Of a DNA stretch of 59,456 bases, positions 32,778 to 41,137 are shown piece by piece (within the stretch, counting starts at the first letter, position 1; each line of letters begins with the position of its first letter). The notes beneath the pieces were generated by a model. The model had not been told where the DNA came from. It saw nothing but the letters and a program-made list of their open reading frames with translations, and made no database searches. A program made the position numbers and the translations under genes. This DNA is from a bacterium. GTDB taxonomy: Bacteria; Zixibacteria; MSB-5A5; WJJR01. The DNA lies in contig DATMBC010000071.1 in assembly GCA_035559435.1 (NCBI GenBank), positions 1 through 59,456 of the forward strand, written 5' to 3'.

Positions 32778-32852
32778 GAGCAGGCTCGGCGGAAGCCTCG
32801 CCCTCCCCTTCTGCGCATTTGCATCGGGAGGGCAAGGCTTTGCCGGGCCTGC
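32778..32852. repeat. Hairpin repeat family D, full inverted element
   Basis: Left arm 32778-32807 and right arm 32826-32852 are inverted copies, GAGCAGGCTCGGCGGAAGCC and GGGAGGGCAAGGCTTTGCCG as their starts, with TTT after the right arm. Same layout as 4487-4565. Confidence 0.7.
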
Positions 32853-32866
32853 TTTCCTGCCGCGGA

Positions 32867-32893
32867 CACACGGGCCTAAAGGCCTGTGCCACC
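32867..32893. repeat. Hairpin repeat family J (CACACGGGCCT / AGGCCTGTG)
   Basis: Near-perfect palindrome followed by CCACCCCT. Around it (32710-32740 and 32900-32948) is AATCG-type low-complexity sequence (GATTTGCGATTG, CAATCGACAATCG). The 32263-32948 gap thus consists almost entirely of repeats. Confidence 0.55.
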
Positions 32894-32948
32894 CCTACAC
32901 GTCATCAATCACTTCAATCGACAATCGAAAATCGTCAATCGCCAATCG

Positions 32949-33737
32949 TCAGACGCCCGCGAACTTCGGGACCCGCTTCTCCACATACGCGGCCAGGCCT
33001 TCCTTGGCGTCCTGCGATTGGAACAGTTGCTGTTGCAGTTCGCGCTCGATCGCCAATCCCTCGGAGAACGGCACTTCGCAGCCGGAGCAGACAGCACGCT
33101 TGATCCGTCCGACCGCCTTGGCGGCCTTGGCCGGCGGGACAAACTGGCGGGCATAGATCAGCACGTTGTCCATGAACTCGTCGCGGTCGTAGATGTGATT
33201 GACGATGCCGAAGTCGAGCGCTTCCTCAAACGAGAAGGTCTGGCCGGTGCACATCATCTCGATGGCGCGGGCCTTTCCCACCAGCCGTCCGAGACGCTGG
33301 GTGCCGCCGGTGCCGGGAAGCACGCCGAGGGTGACTTCGGGCAGACCGATCTTGCCGCCCTCTTTCTTGGCAATGCGGATGTCGGCGGCCATGGCGATTT
33401 CCAGCCCGCCGCCCACGGTGTGGCCGTTGAGCGCGGCGATCACGAGCTTGGGTGTCTGCTCGAGTCGGTTGAGCGTTTCGTTGGCGTGCAGGCAGAAGTA
33501 GTACTTGAACTGCGGCGTGACCTCGGTGAGCATGCGGATGTTGGCGCCGGCGGAGAAGAACTTGTCGCCGTCGCCGGTCAGCACGATCACATGCACATTA
33601 TCGTCGAAACGCGCCCGAAGGATGGCCTCATCCAGCTGCCGCATCATTTCGTAGGTGTAGGTGTTGGCCGGCGGATCGGACATGGTCAGAATCGCGATGC
33701 CGTCCTGAGCGTCGTATTTGATCAACTGCTTTTCCAT
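32949..33737 (-). CDS. Enoyl-CoA hydratase/isomerase (crotonase family)
   Basis: 262-residue crotonase. The oxyanion-hole segment '[11 protein letters not shown]' is near 60-70, '[20 protein letters not shown]' near 102-121 carries the first catalytic Glu, and '[18 protein letters not shown]' near 132-149 the second Glu. Both acids are present, consistent with hydratase activity on 2-enoyl-CoA in beta-oxidation or a related pathway. An unusual C-terminal 'CSGCEVPF' carries two Cys. An acyl-CoA ligase at 41572 could supply substrate. No thiolase or acyl-CoA dehydrogenase is in the window. Confidence 0.94.
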   Translation of the reverse strand: MEKQLIKYDAQDGIAILTMSDPPANTYTYEMMRQLDEAILRARFDDNVHVIVLTGDGDKFFSAGANIRMLTEVTPQFKYYFCLHANETLNRLEQTPKLVIAALNGHTVGGGLEIAMAADIRIAKKEGGKIGLPEVTLGVLPGTGGTQRLGRLVGKARAIEMMCTGQTFSFEEALDFGIVNHIYDRDEFMDNVLIYARQFVPPAKAAKAVGRIKRAVCSGCEVPFSEGLAIERELQQQLFQSQDAKEGLAAYVEKRVPKFAGV

Positions 33738-33835
33738 TCTCGTTCCTCCCTAGAGCCAGACGGTGTCGAATCATGAGCGAAATACTATACAATCACGCCA
33801 ATTAACCGCGCGCGGGCAGGGCTGTCAATGGGGGC

Positions 33836-33855
33836 AAGGGGCTGACAGCCCCTTG
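33836..33855. repeat. Hairpin repeat family I (CAAGGGCTGACAGCCCCTTG)
   Basis: Short palindrome. Related sequence is at 35274-35291 and in part at 56755-56782. Confidence 0.5.
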
Positions 33856-33891
33856 GCCGGTGGATCAGAGCACTGCCTCGCCTCCCGTCAT

Positions 33892-33924
33892 CCCAGGACC
33901 CTGCGCTCTTGGCCGGGTCCTGGG
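33892..33924. repeat. Hairpin repeat family C
   Basis: CCCAGGACC / GGTCCTGGG arms with a GCGCTCTTGGC loop and an ATCTTTG flank, the inverted counterpart of 2370-2405. Confidence 0.65.
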
Positions 33925-33987
33925 ATCTTTGTCGCGGTCACGATGGCGCAGGTGGTCAACCTGTGCTCCGCAGGCAAGAAGAGCAAA

Positions 33988-34008
33988 GGGCAGGTCTCAG
34001 ACCTGCCC
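33988..34008. repeat. Hairpin repeat family B, perfect copy
   Basis: Perfect palindrome GGGCAGGT-CTCAG-ACCTGCCC. On the minus strand it is followed by TTTGCTCTTCTTGCC, the same pyrimidine-rich flank as at 59115-59129. The remaining 33738-34124 gap shows no gene. Confidence 0.7.
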
Positions 34009-34124
34009 TACGATTGAAAGATGTGGATGCAATCGAACACGGCAGCCATCTGATTTTGCCCGACGAATGCGCCGGATGGCGCGTATAAGGCACGGGTCGG
34101 TCAACCGGGTCGTTGCCGCTTGCC

Positions 34125-35267
34125 ATGCGATATTACCTCCCCCTTGCCATTGTGCTGGTGCTCTTGCCGACTGTGACGGCGCAGGCGGAGAATGCCACGC
34201 GTTTCAGCAACGCCGTGACGCAACCGGGTGGGTCGTTTTCTGTCGACATCCTGATCGAGAACGATGTCATCCTGGGCGGGCTGACGGTGCCGTTTCGCTG
34301 GTCCACTCCGGATCTTGTCCTCGATTCGGTCAGGCCGCGTCCGGAGCGCTGGGAAGGGATCATGAAGTCCATCCCGGGTGTGCCCAATGTCCCGGAGCGG
34401 TATTCCACCTTCACGCTGATCACTTCGCTCATTCCCGGCGAGGTGGGCTGGGTCCCGGTCGGGGATGGGCCGGTGGCGACCCTCTATTTCCATGTCGATC
34501 CCGGCGCCTTCGATCAGTACGCCTTCATCGACTCAGTCTACCAGGTGCTCAATGATCAGCCGATACGCTGGGTGAACTGGTCGAGCTACACCGGCGGGCT
34601 GATTGCGCCGTCGGTGTATCCCGGACGGATCACCATCGGCGACCCGGAGGCGGTGTCCATCGGTGTTTCACCCACGGCGATCACGGTCAGGGCTGAGACC
34701 GGCGATGCCGATCCGGCGGCGCGGAGTCTGAATATCTTTTCCGTCGGCGGGATTGAGGTCGATTGGGGCGCATCGTGGTCGTCGGACTGGCTTGAACTGA
34801 CGCCGGCGGTGGGCAAGACACCGGCCTTTCCGACCATGTATGCCGACCCGTTCTTCCTGCTGCCGGGCATCTATCAGGACACCATCGTCATCACCGCGCC
34901 GCTGGCGGACAATTCGCCGCTTCTGGTGCCGGTGGTCTTCACGGTCGACACCGCCACGCCTGAGCCCCCATCGGGATTCGACTTTCGCTTGTTGCAAAGC
35001 CGTCCCAGCCCCTATGTCACCTACACCGATCCGGAGACCGCGATCCCGTTCGTACTGGAAGAGCCGGCGCATGTGCGGATCGAGATCTTCGACATCCTCG
35101 GACGGCCGGTGCGCACGCTGGCCGCGGGGGAGTTTGGCGCCGGGGAGTCGAGCGTGGTGTGGGATGGACGCGACGCGCGTGGACGGCCGGTGGCCTCGGG
35201 GCATTACCTCTGCCGCATGACCACAACGCAGGGCGAGATGTCGCGGGTGATTGTGCTGATTCGGTAA
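34125..35267 (+). CDS. Secreted protein with BACON-like domain and FlgD-type C-terminal Ig/sorting domain
   Basis: 380 residues. It has a signal peptide ('YYLPLAIVLVLLPTVTAQA') and an N-terminal domain of cohesin-like strands ('SFSVDILIENDVILGGLTVP', 'GPVATLYFHVDPGAF'). A middle domain, about 180-280, resembles a BACON Ig module ('SWSSDWLELTPAVGKTPAFP', 'LLPGIYQDTIVIT'). A C-terminal FlgD Ig-like domain follows ('PSPYVTYTDPETAIPFVLEE', 'VRIEIFDILGRPVRTLAAGE', 'VVWDGRDARGRPVASGHYLC'). The last type often acts as a T9SS-like outer-membrane sorting tail in FCB relatives. ATG 34125 follows no strong ribosome site; a TTG at 34113 is less likely because the signal peptide starts at 34125. Likely surface-exposed; function unknown. 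Confidence 0.88.
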   Translation: MRYYLPLAIVLVLLPTVTAQAENATRFSNAVTQPGGSFSVDILIENDVILGGLTVPFRWSTPDLVLDSVRPRPERWEGIMKSIPGVPNVPERYSTFTLITSLIPGEVGWVPVGDGPVATLYFHVDPGAFDQYAFIDSVYQVLNDQPIRWVNWSSYTGGLIAPSVYPGRITIGDPEAVSIGVSPTAITVRAETGDADPAARSLNIFSVGGIEVDWGASWSSDWLELTPAVGKTPAFPTMYADPFFLLPGIYQDTIVITAPLADNSPLLVPVVFTVDTATPEPPSGFDFRLLQSRPSPYVTYTDPETAIPFVLEEPAHVRIEIFDILGRPVRTLAAGEFGAGESSVVWDGRDARGRPVASGHYLCRMTTTQGEMSRVIVLIR

Positions 35268-35273
35268 AATACA

Positions 35274-35291
35274 AGGGGCTGAAAGCCCCCT
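35274..35291 (+). terminator. Hairpin after the sorting-domain protein (repeat family I copy)
   Basis: AGGGGCT / AGCCCCCT stem with GAA loop 6 bases after the stop codon, followed by CTCTCC. Probably acts as terminator although it is a member of a dispersed repeat family. Confidence 0.5.
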
Positions 35292-35413
35292 CTCCGGCAT
35301 TGCGAGTTGCCTGAATAGCTCCTCGCAATGTCGTCCCGAGTCCGGAGGGCAGGGAATCTGCTTCGTGTGACCAGGCGCAAGCATCCTCCACCCGCGCCAA
35401 CATTTCATTGCCA

Positions 35414-35803
35414 TTACAACGGCTGGCGGCCACGGAAGCCGGCTTCGATCTCGTGCCAGAACTCGATCGACTTCTCCCCCATCCGCCAGCAGAGGAAGAC
35501 TTCGCGGTTCTCGCGCAGGTGCGGGAAGTCGATCAGGCCGGCTTGCACGTCCTTGATCAGGATGCCTTTGTCCTCCAGGTCGCTCATCAGCCGTGTGATG
35601 GCATCGGAGATGACCAGGATCTCGGCGGTGGCGGCGCTGCCGCCGTTGCCGGGGGCGCGCTCGTGGATTGATTCGAGCGCGGCCTGATGCGCGGCCAGTT
35701 CGGCGCCGAGCGCATGAATCCGCTCAAAGACCGACAACACATGCGGCAGGAGGGCGTTGGCCTCCGCAACGGTGAAGTGCTTCTGGAACTGGTGCTCGGG
35801 CAT
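35414..35803 (-). CDS. DUF2203 protein
   Basis: 129-residue cytoplasmic protein: 'HFTVAEANALLPHVLSVFER', then a long helical stretch, 'LEDKGILIKDVQAGLIDFPH' and 'REVFLCWRMGEKSIEFWHEI', all features of DUF2203 (YdeP/Rv-like small proteins). Function unknown. ATG 35803 has no strong ribosome site, but a longer open frame to 35851 is less like the family. It lies 76 bases downstream of the GlcD-like gene on the same strand, perhaps one transcript. Confidence 0.85.
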   Translation of the reverse strand: MPEHQFQKHFTVAEANALLPHVLSVFERIHALGAELAAHQAALESIHERAPGNGGSAATAEILVISDAITRLMSDLEDKGILIKDVQAGLIDFPHLRENREVFLCWRMGEKSIEFWHEIEAGFRGRQPL

Positions 35804-35878
35804 GCGATGGCTTTCGTGCGTGCGCGCGCGTCGCGTCCAGGTCGCGATCATTGGCGACGGCGGCGGCCTTGTGGGTCC

Positions 35879-37276
35879 CTACGCATCGGGGAAGACTTTC
35901 CCCGGATTCAATATACCATCGGGATCGAACGCGCGCTTGAGCCGTTTCATCAAATCCAGCTCCGTCGGCGAAAGGGCGATCGGCATGTAGTGCTTCTGGA
36001 CCCAGCCGATGCCGTGCTCGCCGGAGATGGTCCCGCCCATGGCGACCACCCGTTCGAACAGTTCGGTGATCGCCCCGGGGAGCCGTCCCTCCCACTCGGC
36101 GTCGTTTAAATCCATCTTAAGAATGTTCACGTGCAGGTTGCCGTCGCCGGCGTGCCCGTAGGTGATCGCGGTGAGCCGGTGCTTGGCGCAGATTGTGCGC
36201 ACCACGCGCACCAGCTCGGGGAGTTTGGCGCGCGGCACCACGGTGTCCTCTTCCTTGTAGACCGAGACCGACTTGACCGCCTCGCCGATGCCGCGCCGCA
36301 TCTGCCAGATGTCGGCGACCTTCTGCGGATCATCGGCGACCAGCGCATCGCGCGCGCCCTCGTTGAGGCAGATTTCGCCGACCTGCTCGGCGTCGCGCTC
36401 CAGCAACGCGCGGTCGTTGCCATCCAGTTCCAGAAGCAGGTGCGCCTCGGCGTCGGACTGCGGGAACGACTTTCCGAATTTCTGCTCGGCGCAACGCACC
36501 GCCGCGCCTTCAAGGTACTCGGCGGCCGAGGGGGACAGACGCGCCATGAAGATCTTGGTCAGCGCGCGCGCCGCCGCCTCGCCATCGTCGAAGGGGCAGA
36601 CGATCATGATGCGTTCCTTCGGCAGCGGGATGAGCTTCAACGTGATCTCGGTGACGATGGCCAGGGTGCCTTCGGAGCCGACCAGCAGCTGGGCGAGGTT
36701 GTAGCCGGTGACATTCTTGAGCAATTTGCCGCCCCAGCGGATGAGGTCGCCGTTGGAGAGCACGGCCTCGACGCCGAGCACATAGTCCTTGGTGACGCCG
36801 TACTTGAGCGCGCGCGGCCCGCCGGCGCACTCGGCGACATTGCCGCCGATAAAGCAGGATCCGCGCGAGGCGGGATCGGGAGGATAGAAAAGCCCCTTCG
36901 CCTCGACTGTCTCCTGCAACACCTGCGTGATCACCCCCGGCTGGACGACCGCGACAAGGTTTTCGGTGTCGACCTCCAGGATCTGATTCATCTTCGCCAG
37001 CGAGAGGCAGACGCCGCCATGGACCGGCAATGCCCCGCCGGAAAGCCCGGTTCCGGCGCCGCGCGGCGTGACCGGCAGTTGGCGCGCGGCGCAGTGTGTC
37101 ATGATCGCCCGCACCTGCGCGGTGGTGCGCGGCAGCACCACCACCTCGGGCGGGAAGGACAGATCCTCGGTCTCATCGGACCCATGAATGTCCAGATCGG
37201 CCCGGTCGGTAAGCACCAAGTCGTCGCCGCAGATGGCGCGGAGGGCATCGAGATCAGATTGGTTGATTCGAGTCAT
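35879..37276 (-). CDS. FAD-dependent 2-hydroxyacid oxidase/dehydrogenase, GlcD-like
   Basis: 465 residues of the vanillyl-alcohol-oxidase/PCMH superfamily. The FAD-binding half has 'LPVTPRGAGTGLSGGALPVH' and 'FIGGNVAECAGGPRALKYGV'. The C-terminal FAD-oxidase_C half has 'AITYGHAGDGNLHVNILKMD', carrying the catalytic His, and 'GGTISGEHGIGWVQKHYM'. It probably oxidises glycolate or D-lactate to the keto acid. The partner subunits GlcE and GlcF are absent here, so it acts as a single-chain D-LDH-type enzyme or has distant partners. ATG 37276 lies 4 bases after the stop of the DUF1648 gene, so translation is probably coupled. Confidence 0.93.
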   Translation of the reverse strand: MTRINQSDLDALRAICGDDLVLTDRADLDIHGSDETEDLSFPPEVVVLPRTTAQVRAIMTHCAARQLPVTPRGAGTGLSGGALPVHGGVCLSLAKMNQILEVDTENLVAVVQPGVITQVLQETVEAKGLFYPPDPASRGSCFIGGNVAECAGGPRALKYGVTKDYVLGVEAVLSNGDLIRWGGKLLKNVTGYNLAQLLVGSEGTLAIVTEITLKLIPLPKERIMIVCPFDDGEAAARALTKIFMARLSPSAAEYLEGAAVRCAEQKFGKSFPQSDAEAHLLLELDGNDRALLERDAEQVGEICLNEGARDALVADDPQKVADIWQMRRGIGEAVKSVSVYKEEDTVVPRAKLPELVRVVRTICAKHRLTAITYGHAGDGNLHVNILKMDLNDAEWEGRLPGAITELFERVVAMGGTISGEHGIGWVQKHYMPIALSPTELDLMKRLKRAFDPDGILNPGKVFPDA

Positions 37277-37280
37277 ATCA

Positions 37281-37841
37281 TCAGGGGAGGCGGGCGGAGA
37301 TGCCCGAGGTGACAGTTTGGCGCCCGGCCATCGTTTTCGCCTCATCCGCGGCGCGGGCAATGCGGTTGAGGTAGTAGATCGCCAGCGCCAGCGGCGCGGT
37401 GACCAGCAGGACGATCAGCGGCCACGGGGTCCTCAACGCGGCGCCGGTGGCGATCATCAGCGTGAACAGATTCAGTCCGCCCATCAGGATGCCGATGCAG
37501 ACGAAGATCGCCAGCATCATCTCGCGCATGAGATCATGCAGACGGGCGCGCGCCGCAGGTGGCAGCAGCGCGATCTCGGCTTTGCGTGGCACGTTGTAGG
37601 CGCCGGGAAACTTCAAGAGCACGATGCAGAGGATCGCCATGACGGTCGCGGTGATCGGCCCGACCCACATCTCCCAGCCGCCGCGCTCGGACCAACGGTC
37701 GGGATTGCCGGACAGATCGAAATGCACCGGCACCCGCCGCGGCAACGCGTCATAAAATGCCAGCGGCAGGAGCCACTGGCCTATGGTCAACGCAATCAGC
37801 AGAACAAAGAGAACCCTACCGAGGCCGGATTGCGGAATCAT
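37281..37841 (-). CDS. DUF1648-domain membrane protein
   Basis: 186-residue integral membrane protein. The first helix 'VLFVLLIALTIGQWLLPLAF' is followed by the DUF1648 signature 'ALPRRVPVHFDLSGNPDRWS'. Hydrophobic segments follow at 'WVGPITATVMAILCIVLLKF', 'MLAIFVCIGILMGGLNLFTL' and 'PWPLIVLLVTAPLALAIYYL'. The family includes SdpI-like immunity proteins, but the role here is not known. ATG 37841 is favoured over 37901, since the extension lacks similarity. It lies directly before the GlcD-like gene (4-base spacing), possibly coupled to it by translation only. Confidence 0.82.
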   Translation of the reverse strand: MIPQSGLGRVLFVLLIALTIGQWLLPLAFYDALPRRVPVHFDLSGNPDRWSERGGWEMWVGPITATVMAILCIVLLKFPGAYNVPRKAEIALLPPAARARLHDLMREMMLAIFVCIGILMGGLNLFTLMIATGAALRTPWPLIVLLVTAPLALAIYYLNRIARAADEAKTMAGRQTVTSGISARLP

Positions 37842-37939
37842 ATGAACGCTGTCCTGCGCCTTTCCTGCCTGACACACCGTCGCCCGGTCACCCGCGGTCA
37901 TTCCCGCTTAAAGCCGCGGGGATGACGGACGGCAGACGG

Positions 37940-38437
37940 CTACATCGCGAAGTCGCCGTGCTTCTGAAGGTGGGCGATCAATCCGCCGTCGGCGAGGATC
38001 CTCGTCATGATCGGCGGCAGGGGCTGGAAACGCCGCTCGAGGCCGTTGGTCTCATCGCGCAGGATGCCGGCGGCGAAATCGATGGCCAGCGTGTCCCCCT
38101 CGGCGATCCCATCGGTGTCGACCTCGATGCAGGGCAGGCCGTTGTTGATCGCGTTGCGGAAGAAGATCCGCGCGAACGATTTGGCCAGCACCGCGCGGGC
38201 GCCGGAGAGTTTGATGATCACCGCCGCCTGTTCGCGCGAGGAACCCATGCCAAAGTTGTTGCCAGCGACGACAAAGTCTCCCGGCTTGACCCCGGCGGCG
38301 TAGTCTTCGCGGGCATCGCAGAGCGTATGCTTGACCAGTTCCGGCATGTTCGACAGCAAATGGACATAGCGTCCGGGGAAAATCAGGTCGGTGGAAATGT
38401 CATCGCCGAAAATCCAGGCGCGTCCCTTGTCGCTCAT
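37940..38437 (-). CDS. leuD: 3-isopropylmalate/homoaconitate hydro-lyase small subunit
   Basis: 165-residue swivel-domain subunit. 'WIFGDDISTDLIFPGRYVHL' and 'GDFVVAGNNFGMGSSREQAA' are the LeuD motifs; the latter provides the substrate-binding loop. It works with the adjacent large subunit, whose stop overlaps this start by the ATGA tetranucleotide (38434-38437), so expression is coupled. The short length is typical of archaeal-type LeuD rather than the about 200-residue E. coli form. With no leuA or leuB in the window, the pair may also act on 2,3-dimethylmalate or a related acid. Confidence 0.93.
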   Translation of the reverse strand: MSDKGRAWIFGDDISTDLIFPGRYVHLLSNMPELVKHTLCDAREDYAAGVKPGDFVVAGNNFGMGSSREQAAVIIKLSGARAVLAKSFARIFFRNAINNGLPCIEVDTDGIAEGDTLAIDFAAGILRDETNGLERRFQPLPPIMTRILADGGLIAHLQKHGDFAM

Positions 38438-39696
38438 GAGATCACCTCGCGGGGGTCGGTAATGACGCCGGTGAGCGCCGAGGCGGCGCAGGTGGCCGGC
38501 GACGCCAGGTAGATGAAGGCCTCGGGATTGCCCATCCGTCCCTTGAAATTGCGGTTCATGGTCGACAGGCAGTTTTCGCCGGACCCGAGAATGCCGGTCT
38601 GAATACCGGGGCAGGCGCCGCAGCCCGGCGAATTGACCAGCCCGCCGGCGCGGATGATCGTCTCCCAGACTCCTTCGCGCAGGCCATCGAGATAGACGGA
38701 GCGCGACGCGGGTGTGGCGACCAGCCGGGTGCCTTTGGCGACCTTATTGCCCTTGAGGATCGCGGCGATCTCGCGGAAGTCCTCGATCCGGCCGTTGGTG
38801 CAGGTGCCGAGGTAAATCTGATGGACCCGCAACCCCTTGACCTTCCGGTCGGTGACGCCGACGACGTTGTCGACGTTGTGCGGCATGGCGATCTGCGGCT
38901 CGAGCGTGGCGCAATCGACGGTCATCTCAAAGACGCACGGCGCATCGCGGTCGCCGGCCAGCGGGGTGTAGTCCTGCGGACGGCCATGCGCTGCGAGGTA
39001 TTCCTGCGTGCGCGCATCGGAGGCACACAATCCGCACTTGCCGCCCGCTTCGACCGCCATGTTCGGCAGGACCGCGCGATCGGGCACGCCCCATGCGTCG
39101 ATGGCGGTGCCGACAAACTCCATCGAACGGTAGGTGGCGCCGTCGACGCCGATCCTGCCGACGATGTGCAGCATGACATCCTTCGAGTAGACACCCTTGG
39201 GCAGTTTACCGTTGATGACAAAGCGCATCGTCTCGGGGACCTTAAGCCAGGTTTTGGAGAGGTACATCGCCACCGCGACATCGGTGGAGCCCATGCCGGT
39301 GGCCAACGCCGCCATGGTGCCCCCCATGCAGGTGTGCGAGTCGCCGCCGATGATGATATCCCCCGGCTTGGCGTAACGCTCCATGACGATCTGATGGCTG
39401 ATGCCTTCGCCGACGTCGATTAATTCGACATTCCACTCGGCGGCGAAGTCGCGGATGGTCTTCTGCTCGTTGGCCGACTGGACCGTCGACGAGGGCGAGG
39501 CATGATCAAGGAAGAAGCGCACCTTGTCGGGCTGCTTGAAACCCCGGAAGCCGAGTTTCTGCAATTGCGTAATCGCCAGCGGACCGGAGAGGTCATGGGC
39601 GAAGATCTGATCGACGGGCACCATGACCAGCTGCCCGGGACGGACCGTCTCCCCCACCTTGGCGGCAATAATCTTTTCAACCAGCGTCATTGGCAT
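38434..39696 (-). CDS. leuC: 3-isopropylmalate/homoaconitate hydro-lyase large subunit
   Basis: 420-residue aconitase-fold subunit of the archaeal LeuC/HacA type, which interconverts 2- and 3-isopropylmalate or a homologous acid. [4Fe-4S] ligands are the Cys in 'YLGTCTNGR' and the two in 'SPGCGACPG'. Substrate-binding 'IIGGDSHTCMGGTMAALATG' and 'VFEMTVDCATLEPQIAMPHN' are present. GGAG lies 7-8 bases before ATG 39696; a second ATG three codons in is possible. Its stop overlaps leuD. It may serve leucine biosynthesis if the other genes are elsewhere. Confidence 0.94.
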   Translation of the reverse strand: MPMTLVEKIIAAKVGETVRPGQLVMVPVDQIFAHDLSGPLAITQLQKLGFRGFKQPDKVRFFLDHASPSSTVQSANEQKTIRDFAAEWNVELIDVGEGISHQIVMERYAKPGDIIIGGDSHTCMGGTMAALATGMGSTDVAVAMYLSKTWLKVPETMRFVINGKLPKGVYSKDVMLHIVGRIGVDGATYRSMEFVGTAIDAWGVPDRAVLPNMAVEAGGKCGLCASDARTQEYLAAHGRPQDYTPLAGDRDAPCVFEMTVDCATLEPQIAMPHNVDNVVGVTDRKVKGLRVHQIYLGTCTNGRIEDFREIAAILKGNKVAKGTRLVATPASRSVYLDGLREGVWETIIRAGGLVNSPGCGACPGIQTGILGSGENCLSTMNRNFKGRMGNPEAFIYLASPATCAASALTGVITDPREVIS

Positions 39697-39776
39697 GCGT
39701 GATCTCCTGCGCCCCGCGATGAGTTACGGCGGGACCGGGCAGTATAATGGCGCGCGTCGCGGCGATCCAAGCGCTT

Positions 39777-40286
39777 TCAGACGGCGGTGGCGTCGGGTGT
39801 CTGTTCGGGCAGCGCGCGAATCCGCGCGGCGGCGCGTTCGAACAGGGCGGCATTCTGTTTGAAGGCGCGCCACTCGGTCGCGCCGCTGGTGACGCCCAGG
39901 AGAATGGTAAGTCCGCCCAGCGCCCAATGCAGCCAGGGTGTCATCTGGCCGAAGAGCACACCACCGGCGACAATCAAAGTCGCGGTGGCCAGAAGCGGCA
40001 GCCAGTGGCCCAAACGGGTCACGCGGCGTTTGATTGCCTGCGCCTCGACGGCGTAGTCCTCCCCCAGTTCGTATTTGGCGGCCGCGCGCACCATGGCGGT
40101 GCGCATGCCGATGAAGTAGTAGGTGATCATCACCTGCGCCAGCGCATACAGGAAGGTCGAGACCATCCCCATGAGGTAATGCGTCTCCCAGGTGAACAGC
40201 CGCGGCGCGGCGTAGCCGATGATCGCGGCGGCGCTCATCCCGGCCAGGCCGAGCCACTTGGCGACGATGAGGAGGAAGGCAAGCAT
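39777..40286 (-). CDS. Small integral membrane protein, function unknown
   Basis: 169 residues with four TM segments: 'MLAFLLIVAKWLGLAGMSAA', 'HYLMGMVSTFLYALAQVMIT', 'WLPLLATATLIVAGGVLFG' and 'HWALGGLTILLGVT'. A charged cytoplasmic loop ('YELGEDYAVEAQAIKRRVTR') separates the second and third. No domain recognised. It is intact and in normal context, 80 bases upstream of leuC on the same strand; whether it is cotranscribed with leuCD is open. The upstream gap (40287-40622) is repeat DNA. Confidence 0.7.
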   Translation of the reverse strand: MLAFLLIVAKWLGLAGMSAAAIIGYAAPRLFTWETHYLMGMVSTFLYALAQVMITYYFIGMRTAMVRAAAKYELGEDYAVEAQAIKRRVTRLGHWLPLLATATLIVAGGVLFGQMTPWLHWALGGLTILLGVTSGATEWRAFKQNAALFERAAARIRALPEQTPDATAV

Positions 40287-40345
40287 GGAGTCAGGCGATG
40301 GAGTGTATCGCGATGGCGGAAGGCGTGTCTGGACGCTGCCGCGCT

Positions 40346-40407
40346 AAAAAAGATTGCTTCGTCGGTCCGATCCGCCTTCGGCGGATCGTTCCTCCTCGCA
40401 ATGACGG
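40346..40407. repeat. Hairpin repeat family E with inner GATCCGCC/GGCGGATC hairpin
   Basis: Same ends as 30570-30612, but with an inserted GATCCGCCTTCGGCGGATC palindrome in the loop. Confidence 0.75.
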
Positions 40408-40410
40408 ATG

Positions 40411-40459
40411 GAATTGCGTGAAGCTTCTCGGAGAGACCGTCCCTCCTCGCAATGACGGT
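40411..40459. repeat. Hairpin repeat family E, diverged left end
   Basis: ATTGCGTGAAGCTTCTC to CTCCTCGCAATGACGG. It shares its right end with 40346-40407. Confidence 0.65.
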
Positions 40460-40482
40460 GGCGGCTGATATAGTTCACGCAT

Positions 40483-40552
40483 CGTCATTGCGAGGAGGAG
40501 TTCGCATGAGGCGGACGACGACGCCTGTCCGCCGCGGCGGAAAGCAATCTTT
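40483..40552. repeat. Hairpin repeat family E, inverted copy
   Basis: CGTCATTGCGAGGAGG to CGGAAAGCAATCTTT, with a GCGGACGACGACGCCTGTCC-type loop. Opposite orientation to the two copies just before it, so 40346-40552 forms a large inverted repeat structure. Confidence 0.7.
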
Positions 40553-40622
40553 GTTCCTCCCCCCGGCGCGAACGGTTGTCTGAGCACATGCCTCAAGGTC
40601 ACTCCAACGCCAGCGCCGTGCG

Positions 40623-41135
40623 CTACTTCCCCACCGCGCGGTAGGTCATCGTGCTCAGTTCCACCGGACGGAAGCCCGGGATCATGCGCGCCAACCCGGC
40701 CACCAGGGTACCGGGGGCATCGGGACGCACCCGGATCGACCATTCCTTCCACTCGCCGTCGAAGGAGACCACCCACTGTCCTTCCTGCCAGCGCATCAGG
40801 CCGTTGACCGACGGATAAGATTTCTCGGTCCAGCGCACGGCGTAGATGCTGTCGCCGGCGACCGGCATCACCTGGCCGCTGCCGCGTGAGATGGCGGCGC
40901 CCTTGTCGGCGTTGACCAGCACGCGTCGGATCGCCAACCCCTTGCCGCTGCTGTCCGGCGCGAATTGCAGGGTGTCGGAGTAGTTCACCTGGAAAAACAG
41001 CCCGTTGCCGACCCAGTGCGAGGTTTTTCCGCCGGCAAAATACTGCAGCGGGTTGGTGCGGAACAAGTCGACGGTCTGCGCGCCGCACGGCGCGGCCAGA
41101 CCGAGCACGACGAGGATGGCGGCCAGCCACTTCAC
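40623..41135 (-). CDS. Exported protein of unknown function
   Basis: 170 residues. A clear signal peptide ('WLAAILVVLGLAAPCGAQ') is followed by a compact beta-rich domain with six Trp residues ('HWVGNGLFFQVNYSDTLQFA', 'YAVRWTEKSYPSVNGLMRWQ', 'WVVSFDGEWKEWSIRVRPDA'). The mature part has no Cys pair. No family recognised. It lies 2 bases downstream of the YjbQ stop, so it is cotranscribed with it and with the acyl-CoA ligase upstream. Confidence 0.75.
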   Translation of the reverse strand: MKWLAAILVVLGLAAPCGAQTVDLFRTNPLQYFAGGKTSHWVGNGLFFQVNYSDTLQFAPDSSGKGLAIRRVLVNADKGAAISRGSGQVMPVAGDSIYAVRWTEKSYPSVNGLMRWQEGQWVVSFDGEWKEWSIRVRPDAPGTLVAGLARMIPGFRPVELSTMTYRAVGK

Positions 41136-41137
41136 GT

